24,914 nucleotides of DNA, taken from Oscillospiraceae bacterium (GTDB taxonomy: Bacteria; Bacillota; Clostridia; Oscillospirales; Ruminococcaceae). Positions 15,636 through 23,880 of the stretch are shown one piece after another. The DNA is taken from positions 1 through 24,914 of the forward strand of contig JAHHTS010000033.1 of assembly GCA_020024475.1 (NCBI GenBank). The letters run 5' to 3'. Within the stretch, counting starts at the first letter, position 1; each line of letters begins with the position of its first letter. Under the pieces are notes generated by a model, which saw nothing but the letters and a program-made list of their open reading frames with translations, had not been told where the DNA came from and did not search any database. Both the position numbers and the translations under genes were made by a program.

Positions 15636-16007
15636 ATGTATCAGCCAAAATTTGAAAAGGATATTCGCTGTCCGTTAGAATATGGACTTAATCTATTTGG
15701 GAATAAATGGAATTCTCGTGTTATTTGTGTTCTTCGGCAAACTGGAACTCTGAGATATAGTGAAATACGTAAAGAGATGTATAATATTACAGATGCTGTC
15801 CTATCATCAACATTAAAAGATTTATTACAAAATGAACTTGTAGAACGAAAACAATATGATGTAATACCGCCAAGAGTAGAATATTCACTTAGCGAAAAAG
15901 GAAAATCTGTTCTCCCAATTTTATCACAAATATGTAAATGGAGTGGTCAATACTATTCTCAAGATGATGGTAAGCTGACCATTTGCCAAAAATGTGATTA
16001 TAAATAA
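15636..16007 (+). CDS. HxlR family winged-helix transcriptional regulator
   Basis: The product is 123 residues. The N-terminal CPLEYGLNLFGNKWNSRVICVL (C12 onward), then TLRYSEIRKEMYNITDAVLSSTLKDLLQNELVERK and a wing VIPPRVEYSLSEKGKSV, define an HxlR (DUF24) MarR-like DNA-binding domain. Family members such as YodB and HypR sense quinones, diamide or hypochlorite through an N-terminal Cys; C12 is in the equivalent place. C31, C100 and a terminal CxxC (C117, C120) are further thiols. There is no adjacent oxidoreductase of the usual kind. A terminator precedes it and it has its own promoter with an operator-like repeat. Its true effector is unknown. Confidence 0.92.
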   Translation: MYQPKFEKDIRCPLEYGLNLFGNKWNSRVICVLRQTGTLRYSEIRKEMYNITDAVLSSTLKDLLQNELVERKQYDVIPPRVEYSLSEKGKSVLPILSQICKWSGQYYSQDDGKLTICQKCDYK

Positions 16008-16081
16008 TACATCATATATAGATTTGTTAGATTATTTATGGTAAAATAAGTAATCATATTTAATCAATATGGAGGTTTACT

Positions 16082-16765
16082 TTGTCAATTTTCGTTATTG
16101 GCGATTTGCATTTATCTTTTGGGGTAGAAAAACCAATGGATATATTTCCTGGGTGGGAAAATCATTATAATAGAATAAAAAACAATTGGATTCGTCTTGT
16201 AAAAGATACAGATACTGTAATAATTCCTGGAGATATTTCGTGGGGATTAACTCTAAATGAGGCACTTCTTGATTTTCAATTTTTGCAAAGTCTTCCAGGT
16301 AAAAAAATTATATCAAAAGGTAACCATGACTATTGGTGGCAAACTAGCAGAAAATTGCAGGAATTTTTAGATAAAAACAACTTCGACTCAATTAAATTTC
16401 TTCATAATAATAGTTATGAAGTTGAAAATTATGTTATTTGTGGCACAAGAGGTTGGATATTTGAAAATGGACAGCCACAAGATGAAAAAATTATTTTACG
16501 AGAAGCTGGCCGATTAAAAACATCATTAGACTATATAAAAAGCGATAAAGAAAAAATAGTTTTCCTACATTATCCAACTATTTACCAAGATCAAAGAGCA
16601 AATCATATAATAAACACACTTAAACAATACAATATAAAAAGATGCTTTTATGGGCATCTACATGGCAAAACAATAAATTATGCATTCAATGGCATACACG
16701 ATGGCGTGAAGTACAAGTTGATTTCTGCAGATGCGATTGATTTTTGTCCATATATAATTGATTAA
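16082..16765 (+). CDS. Calcineurin-like metallophosphoesterase
   Basis: The product is 227 residues. All five metal-binding blocks are present: DLH (D8, H10), GDISW (D51), GNHDYWW (N81, H82), LHYP (H163) and GHLHG (H192, H194), so an active dinuclear-metal phosphoesterase is expected. The start is a TTG at 16082, supported by GGAGG at 16071-16075 six bases upstream and by the beta strand SIFVIGDLHL following at once; there is no ATG near. The substrate cannot be read from the sequence; such proteins include nucleotide and protein phosphatases. It lies 74 bases after the HxlR gene and before tig. No clear promoter of its own was found, so it may be co-transcribed with the regulator. Confidence 0.92.
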   Translation: MSIFVIGDLHLSFGVEKPMDIFPGWENHYNRIKNNWIRLVKDTDTVIIPGDISWGLTLNEALLDFQFLQSLPGKKIISKGNHDYWWQTSRKLQEFLDKNNFDSIKFLHNNSYEVENYVICGTRGWIFENGQPQDEKIILREAGRLKTSLDYIKSDKEKIVFLHYPTIYQDQRANHIINTLKQYNIKRCFYGHLHGKTINYAFNGIHDGVKYKLISADAIDFCPYIID

Positions 16766-16786
16766 TTTGTTTTTGTGTGATATAAT
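16758..16786 (+). promoter_or_regulatory. Promoter of tig (tig-clpP-clpX)
   Basis: TTGATT (16758-16763) overlaps the end of the phosphoesterase gene (TAA at 16763-16765). TATAAT (16781-16786) follows after 17 bases, with TGA in front making an extended -10. The transcript would start near 16793. Confidence 0.75.
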
Positions 16787-16793
16787 CTATAAG

Positions 16794-16812
16794 TCGTGGT
16801 GCGTTCACACGA
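16794..16812 (+). other. Stem-loop at the 5' end of the tig transcript
   Basis: TCGTG (16794-16798) pairs with CACGA (16808-16812), with an inner TG-CA pair after a bulged G and a four-base loop. It would lie within the first bases of the tig message, as 5' stem-loops that slow mRNA decay do. It is not CIRCE and has no T tract. Confidence 0.45.
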
Positions 16813-16853
16813 TACCATACTTAAAATAAAAACAATTTAAGGAGTTTTAAAAT

Positions 16854-18140
16854 ATGGAAATAATCAGAAATGAAAAAGTAGCAGAAAATACTGTTGAACT
16901 CGAATTCAAAGTTTCTGCTGAAGAATTCGAAAACGGAATTTCAAAAGTTTTTAGAAAAGCAAATAAAGAAATTACAGTTCCAGGCTTTAGAAAAGGAAAA
17001 GCACCAAGAAATGTAGTAGAAAAAATGTATGGTAAAGAAATTTTTTTCAATGATGCTATTGATGAAATTCTCCCACAAGCTTACGAAGATGCAGTTAAGG
17101 AATCTGGCGTTGTTGTTGTAGCTAGACCAGAGCTTGACATTACAGCTTGTTCAAAAGAAGATGGATTTACAGTTAAAGCTATTTTGACAACATATCCAGA
17201 AGTTAAACTTGGTCAGTATAAAGGACTTAAAGCTGAAAAAACTTCTATCCCAGTAACTGATGAAGTTGTTTTAGGTGAACTTGAAAAATTACAGGAAAGA
17301 AATGCAAGACTTGTTTCTGTTTCTGATAGAGCAGCAGAACTCAAAGACATTGCAAATATTGACTTCGAAGGTTTTGCTGATGGCGTGGCTTTTGAAGGTG
17401 GAAAAGGCGAAAGTTTTGATCTTGAGCTTGGTTCTGGTCACTTTATTCCAGGATTTGAAGATCAGATTGTTGGACACAATATTGGCGATGAATTTGATGT
17501 AAATGTTACTTTCCCAGAAGTATATCAAGTAGAAGAACTTGCAGGAAAACCAGCAGTTTTTAAAACTAAAATCAATGAATTGAAAGTTAAAGAACTTCCT
17601 GAACTCGATGATGAATTTGCAAAAGATGTAAGTGAATTTGACACACTTGAAGAGCTTAAAGCTAACATCAAAGAAGTAAAAGGTGAGGAAGCAGATAGAG
17701 CAGCAGAACTTGATGTAGAAAATAAACTTATTCAGCAGGTTATTGCAGGCCTTGAAGCTAATATACCAGAAGCAATGTACGAAGTAAAAGTTGATGAAAT
17801 GGTTAGCGATTTTGCTCGCAGACTTGAACAGCAAGGACTTAACCTCGAGACATACCTTCAGTATACACAAATGGAACTTGATCAGTTCAAAAAGACATTC
17901 AGAGAACAGGCTGAGGAACATGTAAAAATTCGTCTTGCTCTTGAAGCAGTAGTTAAAGCAGAAAATATTGTAGCTTCTGATGAAGAATATGAAGAAGAAT
18001 TGATGAAAGCTGCAACAGCTTACAATTTCCCAATTACAGAATTGAGAAATATGCTTTCAGCAGAAGATGTTAAAAAAGATTTGGCTATTCAGAAAGCAAT
18101 TGATTTCATTAAAGAAAATGCTGAAATCACAAATGCATAA
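16854..18140 (+). CDS. tig: Trigger factor, ribosome-associated chaperone
   Basis: The product is 428 residues, the usual length. The ribosome-binding loop signature GFRKGKAPR is at residues 44-52 of the N-terminal domain. An FKBP-type peptidyl-prolyl isomerase domain covers about 160-245 (ELGSGHFIPGFEDQIVG, then FPEVYQVEELAGKPAVF). The acidic helical C-terminal arms extend from about 250 to the end. It binds ribosomes near the exit tunnel and holds nascent chains. Leucine and alanine codons are biased to CTT, GCT and GCA more than in neighbouring genes, consistent with high expression. AAGGAG lies nine bases before the ATG. clpP follows after 52 bases with no terminator between. Confidence 0.97.
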   Translation: MEIIRNEKVAENTVELEFKVSAEEFENGISKVFRKANKEITVPGFRKGKAPRNVVEKMYGKEIFFNDAIDEILPQAYEDAVKESGVVVVARPELDITACSKEDGFTVKAILTTYPEVKLGQYKGLKAEKTSIPVTDEVVLGELEKLQERNARLVSVSDRAAELKDIANIDFEGFADGVAFEGGKGESFDLELGSGHFIPGFEDQIVGHNIGDEFDVNVTFPEVYQVEELAGKPAVFKTKINELKVKELPELDDEFAKDVSEFDTLEELKANIKEVKGEEADRAAELDVENKLIQQVIAGLEANIPEAMYEVKVDEMVSDFARRLEQQGLNLETYLQYTQMELDQFKKTFREQAEEHVKIRLALEAVVKAENIVASDEEYEEELMKAATAYNFPITELRNMLSAEDVKKDLAIQKAIDFIKENAEITNA

Positions 18141-18192
18141 TTTTTACTGTTAAAGCCTAAACTAACTATTAGAAAGAATCGGAGGTTATTTT

Positions 18193-18774
18193 ATGGCATT
18201 AGTACCAGTAGTTATTGAACAAACAAGTAGGGGTGAGAGATCTTATGATATTTTCTCTCGACTTCTAAACGATAGAATTATTATCCTCTCAGATGAAGTA
18301 AATGATGCAACGGCTAGCCTTGTTGTTGCTCAGTTACTATATTTGGAAGGTCAAGATCCTGATAAAGATATAAATCTTTATATAAATAGTCCTGGCGGCT
18401 CTGTAACCGCGGGTATGGCTATTTATGACACAATGCAGTATGTAAAATGTGACGTTTCTACTACATGTATTGGTATGGCAGCATCTATGGGGGCATTTTT
18501 ACTTGCAGCAGGAGCAAAAGGGAAAAGATACGCTCTTCCTAATAGTGAAATTATGATTCACCAACCTTTAGGAGGAATGCAAGGTCAGGCTTCTGATATT
18601 AAAATTCACGCTGATAGAATTATTAAAATGAGAGAAAAACTCAATAAGATTTTAGCTGAAAGAACAGGTCAATCTTTAGAACAAATTACTAAAGATACAG
18701 ATCGTGATAATTTCTTAGATGCTGATGAAGCTTGTGCTTATGGACTTATTGATAAAGTAATTGATCACAGATAA
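18193..18774 (+). CDS. clpP: ATP-dependent Clp protease proteolytic subunit
   Basis: The product is 193 residues. The catalytic triad is complete: S98 in GMAASMGAF, H123 in MIHQP, and D172 in DRDNFL. The N-terminus MALVPVVIEQTSRGERSYDI is typical of mature or near-mature ClpP. It forms double heptameric rings that degrade substrates delivered by ClpX. GGAGG (18181-18185) lies seven bases before the ATG. clpX starts nine bases after the stop. No CtsR heptamer repeat is visible upstream. Confidence 0.98.
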   Translation: MALVPVVIEQTSRGERSYDIFSRLLNDRIIILSDEVNDATASLVVAQLLYLEGQDPDKDINLYINSPGGSVTAGMAIYDTMQYVKCDVSTTCIGMAASMGAFLLAAGAKGKRYALPNSEIMIHQPLGGMQGQASDIKIHADRIIKMREKLNKILAERTGQSLEQITKDTDRDNFLDADEACAYGLIDKVIDHR

Positions 18775-18783
18775 TGGAGGATT

Positions 18784-20070
18784 ATGGCAAATAAAGACAA
18801 AGTAATAACTTGTAGTTTTTGTGGTAAAGACTCCACAGAAGTAGAAAGAATAATTATTGGACCAGGTGTAAATATCTGCAATGAATGTATTTCTCTTTGT
18901 TGTGAATTATTGGAAGAAGAAGGCGTAATTGAATCTAGAAAAAAATCATCAAATAAACGAAATAATAGATTTGATGACATAAGAATATTGTCGCCACTTC
19001 AGATAAAGAATGGATTAGATAAATATGTTATCGGTCAGGATGAGGCAAAGATTGCTCTCAGTGTTGCTGTTTATAACCACTATAAGAGAATATTAAGTGG
19101 TGATAAAATTGATGATGTTGAAATTCAAAAAAGCAATATACTTCTTCTTGGTCCTTCTGGAACAGGCAAAACTTTGCTTGCTCAAACACTTGCAAAAATG
19201 CTCAATGTGCCATTTGCTATAGCAGATGCAACTACTTTAACAGAAGCTGGATATGTGGGTGAAGATGTTGAAAATATTCTTTTGCGCCTTATTCAAGCTG
19301 CTGATTATGACATTGAGAAAGCTCAAAAAGGCATTATATATGTCGATGAAATAGATAAGATTACTCGTAAGAGTGAAAATCCTTCAACCACTCGTGATGT
19401 GGGAGGAGAAGGAGTTCAACAAGCTCTACTTAAAATTCTTGAAGGAACTGTAGCTAATGTTCCACCTCAAGGAGGAAGAAAGCATCCGCAACAAGAATTT
19501 ATTCAAATTGACACAAAAAATATTTTGTTTATATGTGGTGGTGCTTTTGATGGTATTGAAAAAAGAATTGCTAAAAGAACAGCTGAAAATGGTGTTTTAG
19601 GTTTCGGTGGCGTTATAAAATCGCAGAATAAAGAGGATATCACTACTATTCTTAAGCGTGTAGAGCCAGATGATCTTGTTCATTTTGGAATTATTCCTGA
19701 ATTGATTGGTAGACTTCCAGTTGTTTCAGTTTTATCAGCTTTAGATAAAGATGCGTTAATTAGAATTCTTAAAGAGCCTAAAAACTCGCTTATAAAACAA
19801 TACCAAGCTCTTTTTGGACTGGATAATGTAGAATTAGAAATCACTGATGATGCTTTAGAATATATTGCTGAAAAAGCTATCAAACGCAAAAGTGGAGCAC
19901 GAGCATTACGATCTATTTTTGAAGAATGTTTAAAAGAGGCAATGTTTAAAGTACCAGATGATAGTACAATTGTTAAGGTTATTTTAAACAGAGAAGCTGC
20001 TGAAACTGGCATTTGCCAGTATGAATATGGCCAGAGCCATAAGCTTTATAGTGAAAGCAAAGAATATTAA
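18784..20070 (+). CDS. clpX: ClpX, AAA+ unfoldase of the ClpXP protease
   Basis: The product is 428 residues. The N-terminal C4 zinc finger uses C10, C13, C32 and C35. Walker A GPSGTGKT is at 123-130, the substrate-gripping pore loop GYVG at 156-159, and Walker B IIYVDEIDK at 184-192. The ClpP-docking loop reads LGF (272-274), an accepted variant of IGF. RSGARALRS-type residues (KRKSGARALRSIFEE) mark the sensor 2 region. The Shine-Dalgarno TGGAGG directly follows the clpP stop, only three bases before the ATG, which is unusually close. A strong terminator ends the unit. Confidence 0.98.
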   Translation: MANKDKVITCSFCGKDSTEVERIIIGPGVNICNECISLCCELLEEEGVIESRKKSSNKRNNRFDDIRILSPLQIKNGLDKYVIGQDEAKIALSVAVYNHYKRILSGDKIDDVEIQKSNILLLGPSGTGKTLLAQTLAKMLNVPFAIADATTLTEAGYVGEDVENILLRLIQAADYDIEKAQKGIIYVDEIDKITRKSENPSTTRDVGGEGVQQALLKILEGTVANVPPQGGRKHPQQEFIQIDTKNILFICGGAFDGIEKRIAKRTAENGVLGFGGVIKSQNKEDITTILKRVEPDDLVHFGIIPELIGRLPVVSVLSALDKDALIRILKEPKNSLIKQYQALFGLDNVELEITDDALEYIAEKAIKRKSGARALRSIFEECLKEAMFKVPDDSTIVKVILNREAAETGICQYEYGQSHKLYSESKEY

Positions 20071-20073
20071 GAT

Positions 20074-20104
20074 AAAAGGAACATTGTTTTCAATGTTCCT
20101 TTTT
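20074..20104 (+). terminator. Intrinsic terminator after clpX
   Basis: A perfect 13-base-pair stem, 20074-20086 with 20091-20103, encloses a TTTT loop and ends in a T tract; the 5' arm starts with AAAA, so it could also work on the opposite strand. It separates clpX from lon. Confidence 0.92.
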
Positions 20105-20131
20105 ATATTTTCAACATAAAATATAAGTATA

Positions 20132-20160
20132 TTGTAATGGTAGATTTTTTCTGCTATAAT
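20132..20160 (+). promoter_or_regulatory. Promoter of lon-engB-hslO
   Basis: TTGTAA (20132-20137) and TATAAT (20155-20160) are 17 bases apart, with TGC before the -10 (extended -10). The start would be near 20167, about 30 bases before lon. No CIRCE or CtsR site is seen. Confidence 0.78.
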
Positions 20161-20196
20161 TATATATTAATACTAAATTATATTTAGGAGGTAATT

Positions 20197-22542
20197 ATGT
20201 CTAGCAAAATTAGAATAAAAACTGATAGTACAAGTGAATACCTTCAATTACCTGCTATTGCTTTACGCGGTTTAGTTGTTTTTCCAAACAGTGTTGTTCA
20301 TTTCGATGTTGGAAGAGAAAAGTCAATAAACGCTGTAAATGCCGCAATGGCAGAAAAGAGAATGATTTACCTTGTACCACAAATTGATATAGATAAAGAA
20401 GACCCATCCAACGCTGATATAGCTGATGTTGGTGTTGTAGCTGAAATTAAACAGGTTTTAAAAGTCCAAGATGGAATAGTAAAAGTTATGGTGGAATCTA
20501 AATATCGTGCTAAAACCATCGATATTGATATTAGCGGAGATTTTATTTCAGCTATTACAAAAGAATATCCAGTTAGCAAAATCCGATCTGGTAGAGGAAA
20601 TAATATAGAAGCTCTTATTCGTTCCATAAAGGAAGCTTTTGAGGGATATTTAACTGTTTCACCAAAGATTTCTAAAGAAGTCATTTCAAATATTTTTCTA
20701 ACAGAAGATCCTAATCAGCTTTGTTATTATATAGCTACCAATCTCATGTTTAAGTTTGAAGATAAATTATCTGTTTTAGTCGAAAATTCAATAGAAAAAA
20801 GACTGAATTATATTTTAAAATTTCTTCTTAACGAATATGAAGTTTTAAAAATAGAAGCTGATATTAAATCTAAAGTTCATGCTGAAATGGACAGAAATCA
20901 GAAGGAATATTACCTTCGTCAACAAATGAAAACTATATCTGAAGAATTGGACGAAGGTGAAGATACTAAAAAAGAAAGCGATGAATATCGTGAAAAAATA
21001 TTATTATCTGGTTTAGAAGAAGATTCAAAAGAAAAACTTATTAAAGAAGTAAATAGACTTGAAAAAATGATGGCATTATCTCAAGAAGCTGCAGTTATTA
21101 GAGCTTATTTGGACACTTGTTTATCTATTCCTTGGAATGTTTCCACAAATGAACAAATGGATGTAATAAAAGCAGAAGCTATTTTAAATAAAGGTCATTA
21201 TGGACTAGATAAGGTTAAAGAAAAAGTTCTTGAAATTTTATCCGTAAGACAGCTAAGCAAAAATGTAAAAGGTCAAGTTATTTGTCTTGTCGGACCTCCA
21301 GGGGTAGGTAAAACTAGTATTGCTTCATCTATTGCCGAGTGTCTTGGTCGAAACTTTGTAAGAGTTTCTCTTGGTGGTGTAAGAGATGAAAGTGAAATAA
21401 GAGGTCATAGAAGAACATATGTGGGTGCTATGCCAGGTAAAATAGCAAACAGTCTTATACAAGCAAAATCAAACAATCCTGTTATTTTACTAGATGAAAT
21501 AGATAAACTATCAGGGGATTTTCGTGGAGATCCAGCATCTGCTTTACTAGAAGTTCTTGATATGGAACAAAACCAAGCTTTCAATGATCATTATATTGAT
21601 ATTCCTATCGATTTGAGCAACGCTTTCTTCATTGCAACAGCAAATAATATAAATTCAATTCCAGCGCCTCTTTTGGATAGAATGGATGTAATTGAATTGT
21701 CTAGTTATACTAGAGAAGAAAAATTCAATATAGCAAAACGACATCTTATACCTAAACAACTTAATAAAAATGGTATGAAACAATATGTAAAATTTAATGA
21801 CAGCGCTATATATGAAATAATTGATGCTTATACCAAAGAAGCAGGCGTTAGAACTCTTGAAAGAACAATTGTAACTGTTTTAAGAAAATGTGCAAAACTA
21901 ATAGCCTCAAAACAAGAAGAAAAAATATCTGTTAATAGAGCTAAAATAATTGAGCTTTTAGGGGCTGAGAAATTTAAACCTAATAATCTTGATCTTATTG
22001 ATACAATAGGTGTAGCCAATGGCTTAGCTTGGACTAGCGTAGGAGGTGAAATGCTTCCTATAGAAGTGACAGTAATCCCAAATGGCTCTGGAAGACTAGA
22101 ACTTACTGGTAGTCTTGGTGATGTGATGAAAGAATCATGTAAAATTGCACTTAGTTACATAAAGTCAAATAGTGAAAAGTATGGTATAAATATAGATTTT
22201 ACTAAAATAGATATACATATTCATGCTCCGGAAGGAGCAGTGCCTAAAGATGGTCCATCTGCTGGTATTACTCTCACAACAGCACTACTGTCAGTTCTAA
22301 CAAAACGCAGTGTAAAAGGTAATGTAGCTATGACAGGTGAAGTTACGCTACAAGGTAGAGTTTTGCCAATAGGTGGGTTAAAAGAAAAATCTATGGCTGC
22401 TTATAGGGAAGGAATTAAGACTGTTATAATTCCTTTTGATAATAAACCAGACCTAGAAGAAGTTGATACAAAGGTTAAAGAACAAGTAGAATTTGTTCCA
22501 GTAAAAACTATTGATCAAGCAATAAGTATAAATCTTAATTAG
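20197..22542 (+). CDS. lon: Lon ATP-dependent protease
   Basis: The product is 781 residues, the usual LonA length. A substrate-binding N domain (residues 15-200, from LPAIALRGLVVFPN) is followed by a helical region, the AAA+ module with Walker A GPPGVGKT (366-373) and Walker B VILLDEIDK, and the C-terminal protease domain. The catalytic dyad is S688 (PKDGPSAG) and K731 (GGLKEK, second Lys), with the spacing seen in E. coli Lon. It degrades misfolded and regulatory proteins in the cytoplasm. AGGAGG lies close upstream. engB follows after eight bases, a pairing widely conserved in Firmicutes. Confidence 0.98.
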   Translation: MSSKIRIKTDSTSEYLQLPAIALRGLVVFPNSVVHFDVGREKSINAVNAAMAEKRMIYLVPQIDIDKEDPSNADIADVGVVAEIKQVLKVQDGIVKVMVESKYRAKTIDIDISGDFISAITKEYPVSKIRSGRGNNIEALIRSIKEAFEGYLTVSPKISKEVISNIFLTEDPNQLCYYIATNLMFKFEDKLSVLVENSIEKRLNYILKFLLNEYEVLKIEADIKSKVHAEMDRNQKEYYLRQQMKTISEELDEGEDTKKESDEYREKILLSGLEEDSKEKLIKEVNRLEKMMALSQEAAVIRAYLDTCLSIPWNVSTNEQMDVIKAEAILNKGHYGLDKVKEKVLEILSVRQLSKNVKGQVICLVGPPGVGKTSIASSIAECLGRNFVRVSLGGVRDESEIRGHRRTYVGAMPGKIANSLIQAKSNNPVILLDEIDKLSGDFRGDPASALLEVLDMEQNQAFNDHYIDIPIDLSNAFFIATANNINSIPAPLLDRMDVIELSSYTREEKFNIAKRHLIPKQLNKNGMKQYVKFNDSAIYEIIDAYTKEAGVRTLERTIVTVLRKCAKLIASKQEEKISVNRAKIIELLGAEKFKPNNLDLIDTIGVANGLAWTSVGGEMLPIEVTVIPNGSGRLELTGSLGDVMKESCKIALSYIKSNSEKYGINIDFTKIDIHIHAPEGAVPKDGPSAGITLTTALLSVLTKRSVKGNVAMTGEVTLQGRVLPIGGLKEKSMAAYREGIKTVIIPFDNKPDLEEVDTKVKEQVEFVPVKTIDQAISINLN

Positions 22543-22550
22543 GTGAAAAA

Positions 22551-23135
22551 ATGATAATTAAAAACGCAGAATTCAGTGCTGCTTATGGTACTAATAAACA
22601 ACTTCCTATTTCTTCAAAACCTGAAATTGTTTTTTCTGGAAGAAGCAATGTAGGAAAGTCTAGCCTTATAAATAAATTTTGCAATAGAAAAAATTTAGCA
22701 AGAGTCAGTGGGGAACCTGGTAAAACAGGCACAATAAATTTTTATAATGTTAATGATTTTTGTGTTGTCGATTTACCTGGATATGGATTTGCTAAAGTTA
22801 GTGATAAAGAACGTGAGAGATGGGATAAACTTATAAACTCGTATTTTGAAACAGATAGGAAAATAAATCTTGTTATACAGCTTATTGACAGTAGACGTGA
22901 GCCTTCGTACGATGATTATATGATGTTGGAATACCTTTCTCACCACAAAATTCCTTTTGTAATTGCTCTTACAAAGGGAGATAAGCTTAATAAAACGCAA
23001 CAAAACGTTGCTGTAGAGGAGTTTAAAGAGTATTGTAAGGAATATACTTGGTCCAATATTGTTCTTACTAGTGTTTTAAAAAATATAGGTATTGATACTT
23101 TAAATGGTGTGATTGAAACCTTTTTGGGAGAATAA
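22551..23135 (+). CDS. engB: Ribosome biogenesis GTPase EngB (YsxC/YihA)
   Basis: The product is 194 residues. GTPase motifs are G1 GRSNVGKS (residues 30-37), a G2 Thr in GKTGTINFY, G3 DLPGYG (74-79), G4 TKGD (141-144) and G5 TSVL (173-176). EngB helps late assembly of the large ribosomal subunit and is essential in Bacillus. AGGTG lies just upstream of the ATG. The gene directly follows lon and precedes a methyltransferase gene by four bases; GGGAG in its last codons serves as ribosome binding site for that gene. Confidence 0.97.
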   Translation: MIIKNAEFSAAYGTNKQLPISSKPEIVFSGRSNVGKSSLINKFCNRKNLARVSGEPGKTGTINFYNVNDFCVVDLPGYGFAKVSDKERERWDKLINSYFETDRKINLVIQLIDSRREPSYDDYMMLEYLSHHKIPFVIALTKGDKLNKTQQNVAVEEFKEYCKEYTWSNIVLTSVLKNIGIDTLNGVIETFLGE

Positions 23136-23139
23136 AATA

Positions 23140-23880
23140 ATGTCTTATAAAGAATTTAGTTATTTCTATGACTATTTTAATTATAACGCTGATTATGATA
23201 AACTTTTTAAACATATAGTATCGATGGCAGCAAAACATGGCGTTAAAAATGGAATAGTGTGTGACTTGGGATGTGGAACAGGAGAATTAGCGTTCAGGTT
23301 TCATAAATCTGGGTTTGATACAATCGCAGTCGATAACTCTGACGAAATGTTAGATGTACTTTTTGATAAGAGAGATGAAATAGGCGCTGATGAGATACTG
23401 ATTTTAAAACAAGATATAACAGAATTGGATATGTATGGATCGGTAGATTTATTTACATGTACTTTTGATACTGTTAATCATCTTGAAGATTGTGATATGG
23501 TACAAAAACTATTTGATAGAGTGTCTTTGTTCATGCATCCAGATGGTGTATTTATATTCGATATGAACACACCATATAAACATATAAATGTTTTGAAAAA
23601 TGAAATTTTTGATTTCATCGACAAAGAGGCTGATTGTCATTGGGAAAATAAACTTATGTTGAGCGAACATAAAACAAAAATTTCAATAACAATTAATGAT
23701 AAACAAGCTGGAGAAACATATAACGAATCATTTTTCGAATATTTTTATGACTTAAATTCAATAGAAAATATGCTAAAAAAGTCTGGATTAAAAGTAGTTG
23801 AGCTAATCGATGGAGAAAATTTTGGTAAGATTAAAGAGAACACTCAGCGTTATATGTTCGCAGTAAAAAAGGAGAAATAA
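23140..23880 (+). CDS. Class I SAM-dependent methyltransferase, substrate unknown
   Basis: I use the ATG at 23140, ten bases after GGGAG (23126-23130); a TTG at 23113 is in frame but lies inside engB with no ribosome binding site. The product is 246 residues. Motif I is VCDLGCGTGEL (residues 40-50), the acidic residue after strand 2 is D65 in AVDNSDEML, and FTCTFDTVNHL marks strand 4. This is the methyltransferase-25-like domain type. A C-terminal beta-rich part (residues 170-215, KTKISITINDK then ESFFEYFYDLNSIENMLKKSGLKVVEL) resembles YjhP/BT_2972-type small-molecule methyltransferases. The substrate cannot be told. It abuts hslO with no gap. Confidence 0.87.
   Translation: MSYKEFSYFYDYFNYNADYDKLFKHIVSMAAKHGVKNGIVCDLGCGTGELAFRFHKSGFDTIAVDNSDEMLDVLFDKRDEIGADEILILKQDITELDMYGSVDLFTCTFDTVNHLEDCDMVQKLFDRVSLFMHPDGVFIFDMNTPYKHINVLKNEIFDFIDKEADCHWENKLMLSEHKTKISITINDKQAGETYNESFFEYFYDLNSIENMLKKSGLKVVELIDGENFGKIKENTQRYMFAVKKEK

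Noticed and set aside
16024..16047. Possible promoter TTGTTA and TAAAAT before the phosphoesterase gene
   Set aside because: The two boxes are only 12 bases apart, too close for a normal sigma-A promoter.
17289..17921. A 210-codon open frame on the minus strand inside tig
   Set aside because: It is rich in Phe, Cys and Lys because it mirrors Glu/Lys-rich codons of tig, has no known domain, and tig is certain in the other strand.
20155..20182. Inverted repeat TATAATT-N14-AATTATA around the lon promoter -10
   Set aside because: Pure A/T repeats of this length are expected by chance here, and one arm is simply the -10 element.
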